A DNA stretch of 64,000 bases from Aerococcus loyolae (GCF_002871915.2 NZ_CP126958.1:682001-746000); one strand, 5' to 3'; positions 9,593 through 18,660 are shown, counted from the first letter of the stretch. Notes: generated by a model from the letters alone, not told the origin. Numbers and translations are program-made.

Positions 9593-9991
9593 ATGAAGCA
9601 AAAGGATCCTTTAATTACCCGACGCTCTTATCGGAAGGCCCGGGAAAAGAACAACCGCAAGAATATCTGGCGGCGCCTCTTCAAACAAGAGGACGAGTTT
9701 GATGATCAGGATGATGTGGATAATGAATCTCGCCCAACTTCCTCAGCCAATCAATCTGAAGCAGCCAGTGATCATGAGAATGAGGAAGTTTCTGCAGCCA
9801 GCCAAGAGAACGACGCAGACCTGGAAGCGACTAAAGCAGCGAGCCAATCAGCAGACCTTGATGAAATGGATCAAAGTGAAGGCGTAAGAAAAGCTAATCA
9901 GCGGCCTTCGATTGATCGCTTCCTTAATTGGGGTATCGTTATTTTAATTTTAGCCATCATTATCGTTACCGCTATCGCATTTTTTGTATAG
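9593..9991 (+). CDS. Hypothetical tail-anchored protein
   Basis: A 132-residue protein that I do not recognise. It has a strongly basic N-terminus (residues 9-28, rich in Arg and Lys), then a long acidic, Ser/Ala-rich, probably disordered middle (about 33-100), and one hydrophobic C-terminal helix (about 110-131) that would anchor it in the membrane with the bulk in the cytoplasm. There is no signal peptide. It sits tightly between nudF (5 nt) and mtnN (9 nt), so it is surely translated from the same mRNA. I recall small proteins of this type between nudF and pfs in other Lactobacillales, but the function is unknown. Confidence 0.75.
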   Translation: MKQKDPLITRRSYRKAREKNNRKNIWRRLFKQEDEFDDQDDVDNESRPTSSANQSEAASDHENEEVSAASQENDADLEATKAASQSADLDEMDQSEGVRKANQRPSIDRFLNWGIVILILAIIIVTAIAFFV

Positions 9992-10000
9992 GAGAGAAGA

Positions 10001-10696
10001 ATGAAAATTGCTATTATCGCGGCCTTGAGTCGGGAAGTGAATTATTATATTGAAACTATTGACCATTTAGAAGAAAAGACAATCGCCGATATGGCCTATT
10101 GGCTAGGTAGCTACCAAGGCAAGGACTTGGTGATCGCCCAATCTGGGGTCGGCAAAGTCAATGCGGCCTTGGCGACGACTGTCGTTGCTCTGGAAGATCC
10201 AGATGTGATTATTAATACCGGTTCAGCTGGAGCTATTGATCCTAGTTTAAAGATTGGAGACATTGTCTTGGCGGAATATGCCATCTATAACGATGTCGAT
10301 GCGACTGCATTTGATAATGTCTTAGGCCAAGTGGACGGGATGCCGGTTAACTATCCAACCGACCCTCAATGGCGTTCAGCTTTTTACCAGTATTACTCGG
10401 AACATGCTAGCCAAGCTAACATTAAAATTGGCCCGATTGTTTCTGGAGATTCCTTTATTGCTAGCCAAGACAAGGTGGCTTGGATTCAAGAGCACTTCCC
10501 CGGAGCCATGTGTACTGAGATGGAAGGCACGGCGATTGGCCAAGTGGCTTATCGTTTTAAGATTCCTTTTGTCATTATCCGGGCCATCTCAGATACCGCT
10601 AACCATGATGCCAATGTAACTTTTGAAGAGTTTATTGAAAAAGTGGGGCGGCAAAGTGCCCAAGCTACCCTGGACTTTATCGCAAAACTTCAATAA
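10001..10696 (+). CDS. mtnN: 5'-methylthioadenosine/S-adenosylhomocysteine nucleosidase
   Basis: A 231-residue nucleoside phosphorylase-fold enzyme (Pfs/MtnN) that removes adenine from MTA, SAH and 5'-deoxyadenosine. It feeds methionine salvage and, where LuxS exists, AI-2 formation. Visible family motifs are QSGVGKVNAA, NTGSAGAID, the substrate segment EMEGTAIGQVAYRF and the catalytic-loop region RAISDTANHDA with its conserved Asp. AGGAGAG lies before the ATG. It is the last gene of the nudF unit. Confidence 0.96.
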   Translation: MKIAIIAALSREVNYYIETIDHLEEKTIADMAYWLGSYQGKDLVIAQSGVGKVNAALATTVVALEDPDVIINTGSAGAIDPSLKIGDIVLAEYAIYNDVDATAFDNVLGQVDGMPVNYPTDPQWRSAFYQYYSEHASQANIKIGPIVSGDSFIASQDKVAWIQEHFPGAMCTEMEGTAIGQVAYRFKIPFVIIRAISDTANHDANVTFEEFIEKVGRQSAQATLDFIAKLQ

Positions 10697-10738
10697 GTAT
10701 GCTAAGGACGAAGTATCAGAAAAATATCGGTAAATAAA

Positions 10739-10767
10739 TTGACAGCAAGGTAGATATTTAGTACACT
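10739..10767 (+). promoter_or_regulatory. Promoter of rpsD
   Basis: Consensus TTGACA (10739-10744), 17 bp, TACACT (10762-10767). Transcription should begin near 10774, about 175 nt before the rpsD start. Confidence 0.8.
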
Positions 10768-10773
10768 ATTGGT

Positions 10774-10940
10774 TGTGTAAAATAATGCAGCAGAGTTGAA
10801 GCAAGCTCGTCAATAGTTCGCCCACGAATGGTGTAGTGAGTACCTGCGGCTGCATAGGGGAAAGCCTTGGATGAACTACACGAATGCGATCAATTCCATA
10901 ATTATTTTACTCCAATACTAATTATTTTAAAAAATGGAGG
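10774..10940 (+). promoter_or_regulatory. Structured rpsD leader, probable S4 autoregulatory element
   Basis: The leader has paired segments visible by eye: GCAGC near 10787 with GCTGC near 10851, and GTGTAGT near 10832 with ACTACAC near 10876. The arms interleave, which suggests a pseudoknot or alternative folds. There is no ORF and no terminator before the ribosome site. In Firmicutes, ribosomal protein S4 represses its own mRNA through such leaders. Position and structure fit, but I did not match a specific covariance model. Confidence 0.6.
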
Positions 10941-10949
10941 AAACAATTT

Positions 10950-11561
10950 ATGTCACGTTATACAGGACCAAGCTGGAAGAAATCACGTCGTTATGGGATT
11001 TCATTATCCGGAACTGGTAAAGAATTAGCTCGTCGCCCTTACGCTCCTGGTCAACATGGACCTAACCAACGTCGTAAGAGCTTATCTGAATACGGTCTTC
11101 AATTACAAGAAAAACAAAAATTACGTTTTATCTATGGTTTAACTGAAAAACAATTCCATAATCTATATAACCGTGCTGAAAAGATTAAAGAAGGTACTGT
11201 GGGTACCAACTTTATGACCCTTTTAGAACAACGTTTAGATAATATGGTTTACCGTTTAGGTTTAGCTTCTACCCGTCGCCAAGCACGTCAATTAGTTTCC
11301 CATGGACATATCACTGTTGATGGTAAACGTGTTGATATTCCTTCTTACATTGTTGAAGTAGGACAAGTTATCGGCGTCCGTGAAAAATCTAAAAACCTAC
11401 AAGTGATTAAAGATTCTGTTGAAGGTTTATACGGTCACGTTCCTTATGTTGAATTTGATGCTGATAAACTAGAAGGCTCATTATCACGCTTACCAGAACG
11501 CGATGAAATGAACCAAGAAATTGACGAATCACTCGTTGTTGAATACTACAACCAAGTTTAA
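10950..11561 (+). CDS. rpsD: 30S ribosomal protein S4
   Basis: A 203-residue S4 protein that nucleates 30S assembly on 16S rRNA and may regulate its own mRNA. The N-terminal domain shows [11 protein letters not shown] and RPYAPGQHG. The S4 RNA-binding domain spans about residues 93-155, with [27 protein letters not shown]. There are no zinc-binding cysteines, so it is the zinc-free type. The gene is monocistronic, with a long leader before it and a terminator 12 nt after it. Confidence 0.98.
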   Translation: MSRYTGPSWKKSRRYGISLSGTGKELARRPYAPGQHGPNQRRKSLSEYGLQLQEKQKLRFIYGLTEKQFHNLYNRAEKIKEGTVGTNFMTLLEQRLDNMVYRLGLASTRRQARQLVSHGHITVDGKRVDIPSYIVEVGQVIGVREKSKNLQVIKDSVEGLYGHVPYVEFDADKLEGSLSRLPERDEMNQEIDESLVVEYYNQV

Positions 11562-11572
11562 TCCGTTCTTAG

Positions 11573-11607
11573 AAAAGTCTGTTACAGTTTTTGTAACAGA
11601 CTTTTAT
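11573..11607 (+). terminator. Terminator after rpsD
   Basis: Near-perfect stem AAAAGTCTGTTACA with TGTAACAGACTTTT (11573-11586 and 11592-11605), ending in T residues. Confidence 0.9.
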
Positions 11608-11666
11608 TGTTTATTGGTAGTGGAGCTTTTTTGATGAATAGTTTGGCTATTGCCCTGAGGCTAGTG

Positions 11667-11695
11667 TGGACTAAGTCCTAACTTTAGCGTATAAT
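11667..11695 (+). promoter_or_regulatory. Promoter of ezrA
   Basis: TGGACT (11667-11672), 17 bp, TATAAT (11690-11695), 51 bp before the GTG start. Confidence 0.6.
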
Positions 11696-11746
11696 GTTTA
11701 TTATTAGGTATAAAAGCGTCTTTTTAGCAATAGAGGGGGGAAGACA

Positions 11747-13468
11747 GTGGGATTTATAATTGCTCTAATCATCATCATTGTGATTATTTTGATTGGCTAT
11801 GGCCTACTCTACTACTTAGGTCGCAAGCAAAGCAAAACCAACCTAGAACTTGATGAGAAGAAACAGGAGATCATGGCCATTCCTGTTGCAGATAAACTCT
11901 ACACTATCCGTAATAAAAATGTGAGTGGTAATACACGCCGGCTATTTGAGGCTGAACAAGCCAAGTGGCAAACCATTAAACAGTATAAGTTACCTGAAAT
12001 TGAAGCTGCACTGGTGCAGGCCCAGGCAGATGCTGATAAATTTTCACTCATTAAGTCTCGAAAAACGGCCGAAGAAACTGAAAAGTTGATTTATGATACT
12101 TTACAAGATGTTCAAAATATCAATCAATCCTTAGAAGAACTCTTAGCTAGCGAGTCAAAAAATGAAGCTTATTTTCAAGAGGTTAATGACCGCTATGCCA
12201 AAATAAGAAAACAACTCCTTGCTCATGGTTATGCCTATGGGGATTCACAAGAAACTTTGGAAAAACATCTTTCTTATATTGAATTGGACTTTACCAAATA
12301 CAATACCTTAATGAGTGATGCCGACTACCTAGCAGCTCATGATGTTTTAGACCAAACTAAGGAAGATATCGAAGCCTTAGAAGCGATGATGGAAGAAATT
12401 CCTAAGCTATTGGATAAGATTGATAATGAATATGAAGAACAACTTGAAGACCTTAAATCAGGCTATTCACAAATGCTAGATATGGACTTCCAATTTCCTT
12501 CTGGTGTACGGGTTGATGAAGAAATTCAACAGGTAGAAAAGGGCATCGAGCAGTGCTATGCAGCCTTAGCTGAATGCGATTTAAGTGAAACATCTTCCTT
12601 AATGAGCGCAACTGAAGCTCAAATTGACCGCAGCTATGAATTAATGGAAGTTGAATTACGGGCTAAGGAATATATTGAGAAAAACCAAGGTAACCTTGAA
12701 CAAAGAATTAACCAAGTCCGCCAAAGTAATCGCTATGGATCACTAGAAATTGACCGGGTGTCCCAAAATTATCTGCTCCATGATAATGAACTGGGCAAGT
12801 TACAAGACTACGCTGATCAAATTGACCGCATCCACGAAGATGTGGATACCGTTAACCAACGACTCGGAGCCCACGTCATTGCCTATACCGACATGCAGAG
12901 CGTTTATAAAGATAAATATGAACAGCTTAATGAAATTGATAAGGCCCAATCTCATATTGTGGGGTCCTTAGCTAATCTCCGGCAAAAAGAACGCGATGCC
13001 CGTGACATGCTTTACACTTTCGACTTAGATATGCGTAACATGAAACGCCGGGTTAATCAGTATCATTTACCGGGACTTCCTGATGCTTATCTAGATCGTT
13101 ATTTTGCTACTGAAGATAAAGTTGAAGAACTCGAGCGCAAAATGAATCGGGTCAAACTGGATATGGATGAAATTGACCAGCTCGTCAATGAAGTTTCCGA
13201 GGCGATTGAGCGTCTGGATTTAGAAACTGAAAACATGATTGACCAGGCCTTATTGACTGAACAAACCGTTCAATATGCTAACCGCTACCGGGCCAACCAT
13301 CCCGAACTAAATCAAGCCATCGAAAAATCTTCTTACTACTTTAATCAAACTTTCGATTATAAAAAGGCCCATCAGACCATTAGTCAGGCTGTTGACCAAT
13401 TAGAGTCAGGGGCATCCAATAAAGTGGAGAACCAATATCGACAAGAGAAAGAAGAGCGTTTGTATTAA
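11747..13468 (+). CDS. ezrA: Septation ring formation regulator EzrA
   Basis: A 573-residue protein with one N-terminal membrane helix (about residues 2-24) followed by an almost entirely coiled-coil cytoplasmic region, the architecture of EzrA. EzrA binds FtsZ, limits Z-rings to midcell and links division to wall synthesis. The start is GTG, preceded by a very strong GAGGGGGG ribosome site. No other start gives the membrane segment. The gene has its own promoter and a terminator after it; its FtsZ partner is encoded at the left edge of the window. Confidence 0.95.
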   Translation: MGFIIALIIIIVIILIGYGLLYYLGRKQSKTNLELDEKKQEIMAIPVADKLYTIRNKNVSGNTRRLFEAEQAKWQTIKQYKLPEIEAALVQAQADADKFSLIKSRKTAEETEKLIYDTLQDVQNINQSLEELLASESKNEAYFQEVNDRYAKIRKQLLAHGYAYGDSQETLEKHLSYIELDFTKYNTLMSDADYLAAHDVLDQTKEDIEALEAMMEEIPKLLDKIDNEYEEQLEDLKSGYSQMLDMDFQFPSGVRVDEEIQQVEKGIEQCYAALAECDLSETSSLMSATEAQIDRSYELMEVELRAKEYIEKNQGNLEQRINQVRQSNRYGSLEIDRVSQNYLLHDNELGKLQDYADQIDRIHEDVDTVNQRLGAHVIAYTDMQSVYKDKYEQLNEIDKAQSHIVGSLANLRQKERDARDMLYTFDLDMRNMKRRVNQYHLPGLPDAYLDRYFATEDKVEELERKMNRVKLDMDEIDQLVNEVSEAIERLDLETENMIDQALLTEQTVQYANRYRANHPELNQAIEKSSYYFNQTFDYKKAHQTISQAVDQLESGASNKVENQYRQEKEERLY

Positions 13469-13505
13469 ATATTAATAGAGACTCATTAACCAGTTTCTAA
13501 ACAAG

Positions 13506-13556
13506 AAAAGTGCTTCAATCAATTGGATAGCTATTGATTTGATGCACTTTTGCTTT
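13506..13556 (+). terminator. Terminator after ezrA
   Basis: Stem AAAAGTGC...AATCAAT with ATTGATT...GCACTTTT (13506-13551), followed by a T-rich run. Confidence 0.85.
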
Positions 13557-13614
13557 TTATCCATTGATTGAATGACTAGCAGTCATTAATTTGATCGTTA
13601 ATAAAGGAGTAATT

Positions 13615-14769
13615 ATGTCAGAAATCATTTATTTTGATAATAGTGCAACGACTAAAATTGACCCTGCCGCTTTAAAGTCCCTGGTGATGACCATGGAGAA
13701 TTATTACGGTAACCCTTCCAGCTTGCATGACTTAGGTAACCAAGCCAAAGCCTTGCTCAATAAGGCCCGCCAGCAAATTGCAGAACTCTGTGGTTGTCAG
13801 GCAGAGGAAATCTTTTTTACTAGTGGGGGAACTGAATCCAATAACTGGGCTCTCAAAGGAACGGCCTATGAAAAGGCGGGCCGGGGTAAACATATTATTA
13901 CTTCTAGTGTTGAACATCCCTCAGTCAGTCATACTTTAAAAGAGCTAGAACAAGAAGGCTTTGAAGTGACTTACTTACCCGTTGATAAGGAAGGACGGGT
14001 AAACCCCAAGGATCTTCAGGCCGCAATACGACCGGATACGATTCTGGTTTCAATCATGGCTGTAAATAATGAAATTGGGACCATCCAACCGATCAAGGAG
14101 ATTGCTGAAATTTTAACCGATTTTCCCACCATCCACTTCCATGTTGATGGCGTCCAAAGCTTGGGTCGTTTTAAGGATCCGCTCATCCATTCTCGTGTCG
14201 ACCTTTATTCCTTTTCATCGCATAAATTCAATGGGCCTCGGGGAGTGGGAATTCTCTACAAAAAGAAAAACCGGACTTTGAAGAATTTAGTAGAAGGTGG
14301 CGGCCAAGAAGCAAATCTACGGAGTGGTACCGAGAACTTACCCGGAATTGTGGCAACAGCTAAGGCCTTCCGCTTAAGTTTAGAGCGGGCTCAAGAAGAA
14401 AATCAGCGCCAAGAAGCCATCCAAGCTTTAATCAGAGATTACCTCAAACAATACCCAGATACTATCCGGATTTTTTCTCCTGAATCAGGCGCTTCTCCCC
14501 ATGTACTCTGCTTTGCCTTAAAGGCTGTCCGTGGAGAAGTGATGGTCCACGCTTTGGAAGAAAAGGGTATCTATGTGTCCACTACTAGCGCCTGTTCTAG
14601 CCGTCAAACCGGTCATTCTTCATCGACCTTACTAGCCATGGGAGTCGATGGGTCTTGGGCTCATTCGGCTATTCGTCTAAGCTTTGGCTTTGAAAATACA
14701 GAAGAAGAAGCCCAACATTTTATTGACACTTTTGAAGAATTACGTCAAAAATTTACTGTTATCCAATAG
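13615..14769 (+). CDS. nifZ: Cysteine desulfurase, thiI-linked (NifZ/IscS-like)
   Basis: A 384-residue PLP enzyme of the NifS/IscS class that takes sulfur from cysteine as a persulfide. The PLP lysine is K204 in SFSSHKFNGPRG, and the catalytic Cys is C327 in the loop TTSACSSRQTG. The true start is the ATG at 13615, 5 nt after AAAGGAG; an upstream in-frame TTG at 13591 has no ribosome site. The gene lies 8 nt before thiI. In B. subtilis the thiI-adjacent enzyme (NifZ) supplies sulfur only for 4-thiouridine in tRNA, and the same role is inferred here. Confidence 0.93.
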   Translation: MSEIIYFDNSATTKIDPAALKSLVMTMENYYGNPSSLHDLGNQAKALLNKARQQIAELCGCQAEEIFFTSGGTESNNWALKGTAYEKAGRGKHIITSSVEHPSVSHTLKELEQEGFEVTYLPVDKEGRVNPKDLQAAIRPDTILVSIMAVNNEIGTIQPIKEIAEILTDFPTIHFHVDGVQSLGRFKDPLIHSRVDLYSFSSHKFNGPRGVGILYKKKNRTLKNLVEGGGQEANLRSGTENLPGIVATAKAFRLSLERAQEENQRQEAIQALIRDYLKQYPDTIRIFSPESGASPHVLCFALKAVRGEVMVHALEEKGIYVSTTSACSSRQTGHSSSTLLAMGVDGSWAHSAIRLSFGFENTEEEAQHFIDTFEELRQKFTVIQ

Positions 14770-14777
14770 GAGGTCTT

Positions 14778-16001
14778 ATGGAAACTAAAATCATGATCCG
14801 TTATGGCGAATTATCAGTTAAAGGAAAAAATAAACGCCGTTTTATTAACCGTTTAGCTGAAAATATCCGCCAAATCTTTTCTGACTATCCACAGGTTAAG
14901 GTGAGTGAACAGTTCGATTTCATGTTTATTGAGCTTAATGGCGTCGATAAGGAAATCGTCATTGATCGCTTGCAATATATTTTCGGTATCCAAAGTTATA
15001 GTCCTGTCTACGAAATTGACCGTGACTTTGGCCTGTTAAAAGAAGTGGCCAAACAAGTGGTGAAAGAAAAGTTAGATGAAAGGGAAATTCATAGCTTCAA
15101 GGTTGCTACTTCCCGATCCGACCACAATTATCATATGGATACCAATGCTATTAACCGAGAATTAGGGGCTTATCTGATGGAAGAATTCCCCAATTTAGAA
15201 GTTAAAATGAAAAAGCCCGACCTCACCGTCCGGGTCAAGGTGCGCTTTAAGGACTTTGTTGTGTCTTCTGACTGGATTAAAGGGATCGGCGGTTTACCGG
15301 TGGGAACCAGTTCTCGTGGGATCCTCATGTTATCTGGGGGAATTGATTCTCCGGTAGCGGGATATTTAGCCATGAAACGTGGAGTGAGACCTATTGCCAT
15401 CCACTTTGCTTCACCACCCTATACCAGTCCCCAAGCCTTAGAAAAGGCGAAACAATTAGCGGGAAAGTTGACTAAATTTGGCTCTTGGATCGATTTTATT
15501 GAAGTGCCTTTTACAGAAATTCAAGAAGCGATTAAGGAGCATATTCCCAGTGAATATTTAATGACTATTACCCGACGGATGATGCTAAGAGTGGCTGACC
15601 GCATTCGTGAACAGTACCATGCCTTATCCATTATTAATGGAGAGTCCCTGGGACAAGTGGCTTCACAGACTGCTGAATCCATGTATGCCATTAATGCCGT
15701 GACTACAACACCGATTATTCGTCCTGTTGTTACCATGGATAAATTAGAAATTATTGATATTGCCCAGGCGATTGACACTTTTGATTTGTCTATTCAACCT
15801 TTTGAAGACTGCTGTACTGTTTTTGCACCGGCTTCACCAAGTACTAAGCCGAAAGTGGACCGCTGTGAATATTATGAATCCCGTCTTGATATTGACAGCC
15901 TAGTGGACAATTGCCTAGCTAAGCTTAACTTTGAGCGAATTGACCATCATTCCTTGGAGGAAAGCACTGCCCAAGAAGAAGCCATGGATGACTTACTTTA
16001 A
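14778..16001 (+). CDS. thiI: tRNA 4-thiouridine synthase ThiI
   Basis: A 407-residue enzyme that adenylates and thiolates U8 of tRNA. An N-terminal ferredoxin-like/THUMP region spans about residues 1-165, and the PP-loop ATPase motif MLSGGIDSPVAG follows. There is no C-terminal rhodanese domain, as in other Gram-positive ThiI proteins, so sulfur must come from the desulfurase encoded just upstream. AGGAGG precedes the ATG. The pair is closed by a terminator 45 nt later. Confidence 0.96.
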   Translation: METKIMIRYGELSVKGKNKRRFINRLAENIRQIFSDYPQVKVSEQFDFMFIELNGVDKEIVIDRLQYIFGIQSYSPVYEIDRDFGLLKEVAKQVVKEKLDEREIHSFKVATSRSDHNYHMDTNAINRELGAYLMEEFPNLEVKMKKPDLTVRVKVRFKDFVVSSDWIKGIGGLPVGTSSRGILMLSGGIDSPVAGYLAMKRGVRPIAIHFASPPYTSPQALEKAKQLAGKLTKFGSWIDFIEVPFTEIQEAIKEHIPSEYLMTITRRMMLRVADRIREQYHALSIINGESLGQVASQTAESMYAINAVTTTPIIRPVVTMDKLEIIDIAQAIDTFDLSIQPFEDCCTVFAPASPSTKPKVDRCEYYESRLDIDSLVDNCLAKLNFERIDHHSLEESTAQEEAMDDLL

Positions 16002-16045
16002 AAATATCAATGACACGATCAAGATCATAAAAAAGAATAATAGAA

Positions 16046-16080
16046 AAAAAGCTTGCCTCTCTCGATTGGCAAGCTTTTTA
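16046..16080. terminator. Bidirectional terminator between thiI and a leftward small gene
   Basis: Perfect stem AAAAAGCTTGCC with GGCAAGCTTTTT (16046-16057 and 16068-16079). A run on one side and T run on the other allow use by both strands. Confidence 0.85.
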
Positions 16081-16088
16081 GTGCTTAT

Positions 16089-16262
16089 TTAGAAAAAATA
16101 ACCGTAAACGGCAACACCTAGACTAATCACTACACCTGAAACGAGGGCAAGTAACATAGCCCAGGTGAATAATTTGCCCCATCTTTTCTTACGTCTTTTT
16201 TTTCGTGCTGATTTTTCATAGGCTTTTTCTCGTTGGTCTTTCCAATTCGTTGAATTTGACAT
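16089..16262 (-). CDS. Small single-span membrane protein, hypothetical
   Basis: A 57-codon ORF too short for usual ORF cut-offs. The product starts MSNSTNWKDQREKAYEKSA, has a very basic cluster KKRRKKRW at residues 21-28, and then one hydrophobic helix (about 31-56) ending YGYFF. This gives a cytoplasmic basic N-terminus and a C-terminal anchor. AAGGAG lies before the ATG (CAT at 16260-16262 on the plus strand), and the shared terminator follows the stop. It resembles in plan the small Lactobacillales proteins grouped as DUF4044, but I cannot confirm that assignment. Confidence 0.6.
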   Translation of the reverse strand: MSNSTNWKDQREKAYEKSARKKRRKKRWGKLFTWAMLLALVSGVVISLGVAVYGYFF

Positions 16263-16402
16263 ATCCTTATAACGCTCCTTACAATAATCTCCTTGCTATT
16301 ATAGCATAAAGGCTAAAGACATTTAACGTGGACTTAGAAAGATTTCTTTAAGCCTTCACTTAAGCAAAGGATGAAAACAAGTGCCTGGCTACGTCTTTAT
16401 TT

Positions 16403-16430
16403 TTGCTAAAGACTTTGATAATATTATCAT
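16403..16430 (+). promoter_or_regulatory. Putative gnd promoter overlapped by a palindrome
   Basis: TTGCTA (16403-16408), 16 bp, TATCAT (16425-16430). A perfect 14-bp palindrome TGATAATATTATCA (16416-16429) overlaps the -10. It equals the two 7-bp halves of a Fur-type box without the central base. An operator is plausible; the regulator is unknown. Confidence 0.45.
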
Positions 16431-16492
16431 TGAAATGAGAAGCCTAATGACGCAATCTCATCGAATGTTATTAGAATGTAGGAGGAACTACT

Positions 16493-17926
16493 ATGACTCA
16501 AGCACAAATTGGTGTAATCGGAATGGCGGTAATGGGGAAAAACTTAGCCCTAAATATTGAAAGCCGTGGCTATACGGTCGCTATTTATAATCGGACTACC
16601 TCACGGATGGAAGCCGTTTATGAAGAAAACAAGGACAAGAACTTAGTCCCTACCCGTTCGCTAGAAGAATTTGTTGAACATCTTGAACGTCCCCGTCGTA
16701 TTTTACTTATGGTAAAAGCTGGGGCAGCTACTGATCATTTCATTGATCAAATTTTACCCCTTTTAGAAGAAGGCGATATCCTCATTGACGGCGGAAATAC
16801 CTACTTCAAAGATACCATGCGGCGTTCAGAAAAATTAGCTCAATCCGGGATCCACTTTATCGGCATGGGAGTTTCTGGTGGTGAAGAGGGTGCCCTGAAG
16901 GGGCCTGCATTAATGCCAGGTGGTCAAAAAGAAGCTTATCTAGAAATGAAAGATATTCTTGAAGCCATGGCGGCTAAGGCACCAAGTGATGGGAAACCCT
17001 GCGTGACCTATATTGGCGAAAATGGGGCTGGTCACTTTGTTAAAATGGTCCACAACGGTATCGAATATGGGGACATGGAATTAATTAGTGAATCCTATGA
17101 TTTATTGCGTCATTATTTAGATTTAAGCGTGGAAGAATGTGCTCAATACTTCAAGCAATGGAACCAAGGCGAATTAGACAGCTATTTGATTGAAATTACC
17201 GCTGATATCTTGACCAAGAAGGACCCCCAAACCCAAGCGCCAATGATTGACGTTATTCTTGATGCTGCGGGTAATAAGGGAACCGGAAAATGGACATCTC
17301 AAGAGGCCTTAGACTTAGGAGTGCCGCTACCAACTATTACGGATTCAGTATATGCGCGTTATATTTCTGCTTTAAAGGATGAACGTGTCCGTGCTAGCCA
17401 AGTCTTAGAAGGACCAAGCCAAGTGAAAGGTGTTGAGGATAAGGAAGCCTTTATTGAAAAAATCCGTCAAGCCCTCTATTTCTCTAAACTAATGAGCTAC
17501 GCCCAAGGTTTTGTGGAATACCGTGAAGCAAGTAAGACTTACAATTGGGACTTAGATTATAAGGCCATTGCAAGTATTTTTAGAGGGGGATGTATTATTC
17601 GGGCACAATTCCTTGAAACAATTATGGCTGCTTATGAGAATAATCCAGAATTAGAAAATATTCTTTTAGATGATTACTTTAAGGAAATAGCCGCTAAATA
17701 CCAACAAGCTACCCGAGATGTGGTGAGTGCAGCAGTTCAAGCGGGTATTCCGGTATCTGGATTTACTAGTGCGATTTCATATTATGACAGCTATCGTTCA
17801 GCCACACTACCTGCTAATATGATCCAAGCACAAAGAGATTATTTTGGGGCCCATACCTACCAAAGAGTGGACCAAGAAGGAACTTATCATTTCTTATGGG
17901 ATGAAGAAAAGGAAGTTAAGCAGTAA
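16493..17926 (+). CDS. gnd: 6-phosphogluconate dehydrogenase, decarboxylating
   Basis: A 477-residue enzyme of the oxidative pentose phosphate pathway that converts 6-phosphogluconate to ribulose-5-phosphate, CO2 and NADPH. The N-terminal Rossmann motif is [17 protein letters not shown] with NRTTSR for NADP. The substrate region GGNTYFKDT and [11 protein letters not shown] and the catalytic segment [16 protein letters not shown] are intact. The C-terminal helical domain is complete. GTAGGAGG lies before the ATG. An orphan response regulator gene follows after 26 nt and is probably co-transcribed. Confidence 0.97.
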   Translation: MTQAQIGVIGMAVMGKNLALNIESRGYTVAIYNRTTSRMEAVYEENKDKNLVPTRSLEEFVEHLERPRRILLMVKAGAATDHFIDQILPLLEEGDILIDGGNTYFKDTMRRSEKLAQSGIHFIGMGVSGGEEGALKGPALMPGGQKEAYLEMKDILEAMAAKAPSDGKPCVTYIGENGAGHFVKMVHNGIEYGDMELISESYDLLRHYLDLSVEECAQYFKQWNQGELDSYLIEITADILTKKDPQTQAPMIDVILDAAGNKGTGKWTSQEALDLGVPLPTITDSVYARYISALKDERVRASQVLEGPSQVKGVEDKEAFIEKIRQALYFSKLMSYAQGFVEYREASKTYNWDLDYKAIASIFRGGCIIRAQFLETIMAAYENNPELENILLDDYFKEIAAKYQQATRDVVSAAVQAGIPVSGFTSAISYYDSYRSATLPANMIQAQRDYFGAHTYQRVDQEGTYHFLWDEEKEVKQ

Positions 17927-17952
17927 TCCGCATTAAGGAGTTGTGTTAGGGT

Positions 17953-18660
17953 TTGGAAGCAAAAAAGCAAATTCTTTTAATCGATGCTGAAGAAGAATGG
18001 GTGCATTACCTTGGTGATGAGTTAAATAGTGAAAATTATTTTGCCACAATCGCTCATGATGGCCCAATGGGCTTAGAACTGGCTCATCAACACCAATGGG
18101 ATTTGATTTTACTTGATTTAGATTTGCCTTTGTTAAATGGCCTAGAGGTCATGCGCCGCTTGCGGCAAGAGATGACGGTCCCAATTCTAGTGATGACCCA
18201 GCGTTCATCGGTCATTGACCAAGTGTCCGCCTTGGACCAAGGAGCTGATGGTTATTTAATTAAGCCGCTTCCAATTGAAGTTTTTTTAGCACACATACGC
18301 TCAATTTTAAGGCGTATGACCATTGAAGCCAATGAAAACCACATTAGACAGACCCGCTTGGTATTTCGCGATTTACTAGTTGAAAAAGAAAATCATCTTG
18401 CCTATCGTGGCGAAGAGGTCTTAGACTTGACCAAACGCGAGTATGACCTATTAGTAATTTTTATGGAGAATATCAATAAGGTGTTGAGCCGGGAAAAATT
18501 ACTTAAAGATGTCTGGGGCTTTCAAAGTGTGGTTGAAACCAATGTCGTGGACGTTTATATACGTTACCTACGCAATAAAATTGATCCCAATAGAAATCAA
18601 AAGTATATCCAAACCATCCGCGGTGCTGGTTATGTCATGCGCGATGAAGATAACTCTTAG
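17953..18660 (+). CDS. Orphan OmpR-family response regulator (gnd-linked, RitR-like position)
   Basis: A 235-residue two-domain regulator. The receiver domain (about 4-120) has the phosphoacceptor D55 in LILLDLDLP, a conserved Thr in VMTQR and Lys in LIKPL. However, the acidic pocket reads IDAEE: D11 is present but the metal-binding Asp of the normal DD pair is A12. The winged-helix domain (about 135-230) has the typical LTKREYDLL and IRGAGYVMR. The start is TTG, 11 nt after AAGGAG. No histidine kinase gene is adjacent. The pneumococcal iron and oxidative-stress regulator RitR also sits directly after gnd; this protein has no cysteine, so it lacks RitR's redox switch. Confidence 0.88.
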   Translation: MEAKKQILLIDAEEEWVHYLGDELNSENYFATIAHDGPMGLELAHQHQWDLILLDLDLPLLNGLEVMRRLRQEMTVPILVMTQRSSVIDQVSALDQGADGYLIKPLPIEVFLAHIRSILRRMTIEANENHIRQTRLVFRDLLVEKENHLAYRGEEVLDLTKREYDLLVIFMENINKVLSREKLLKDVWGFQSVVETNVVDVYIRYLRNKIDPNRNQKYIQTIRGAGYVMRDEDNS

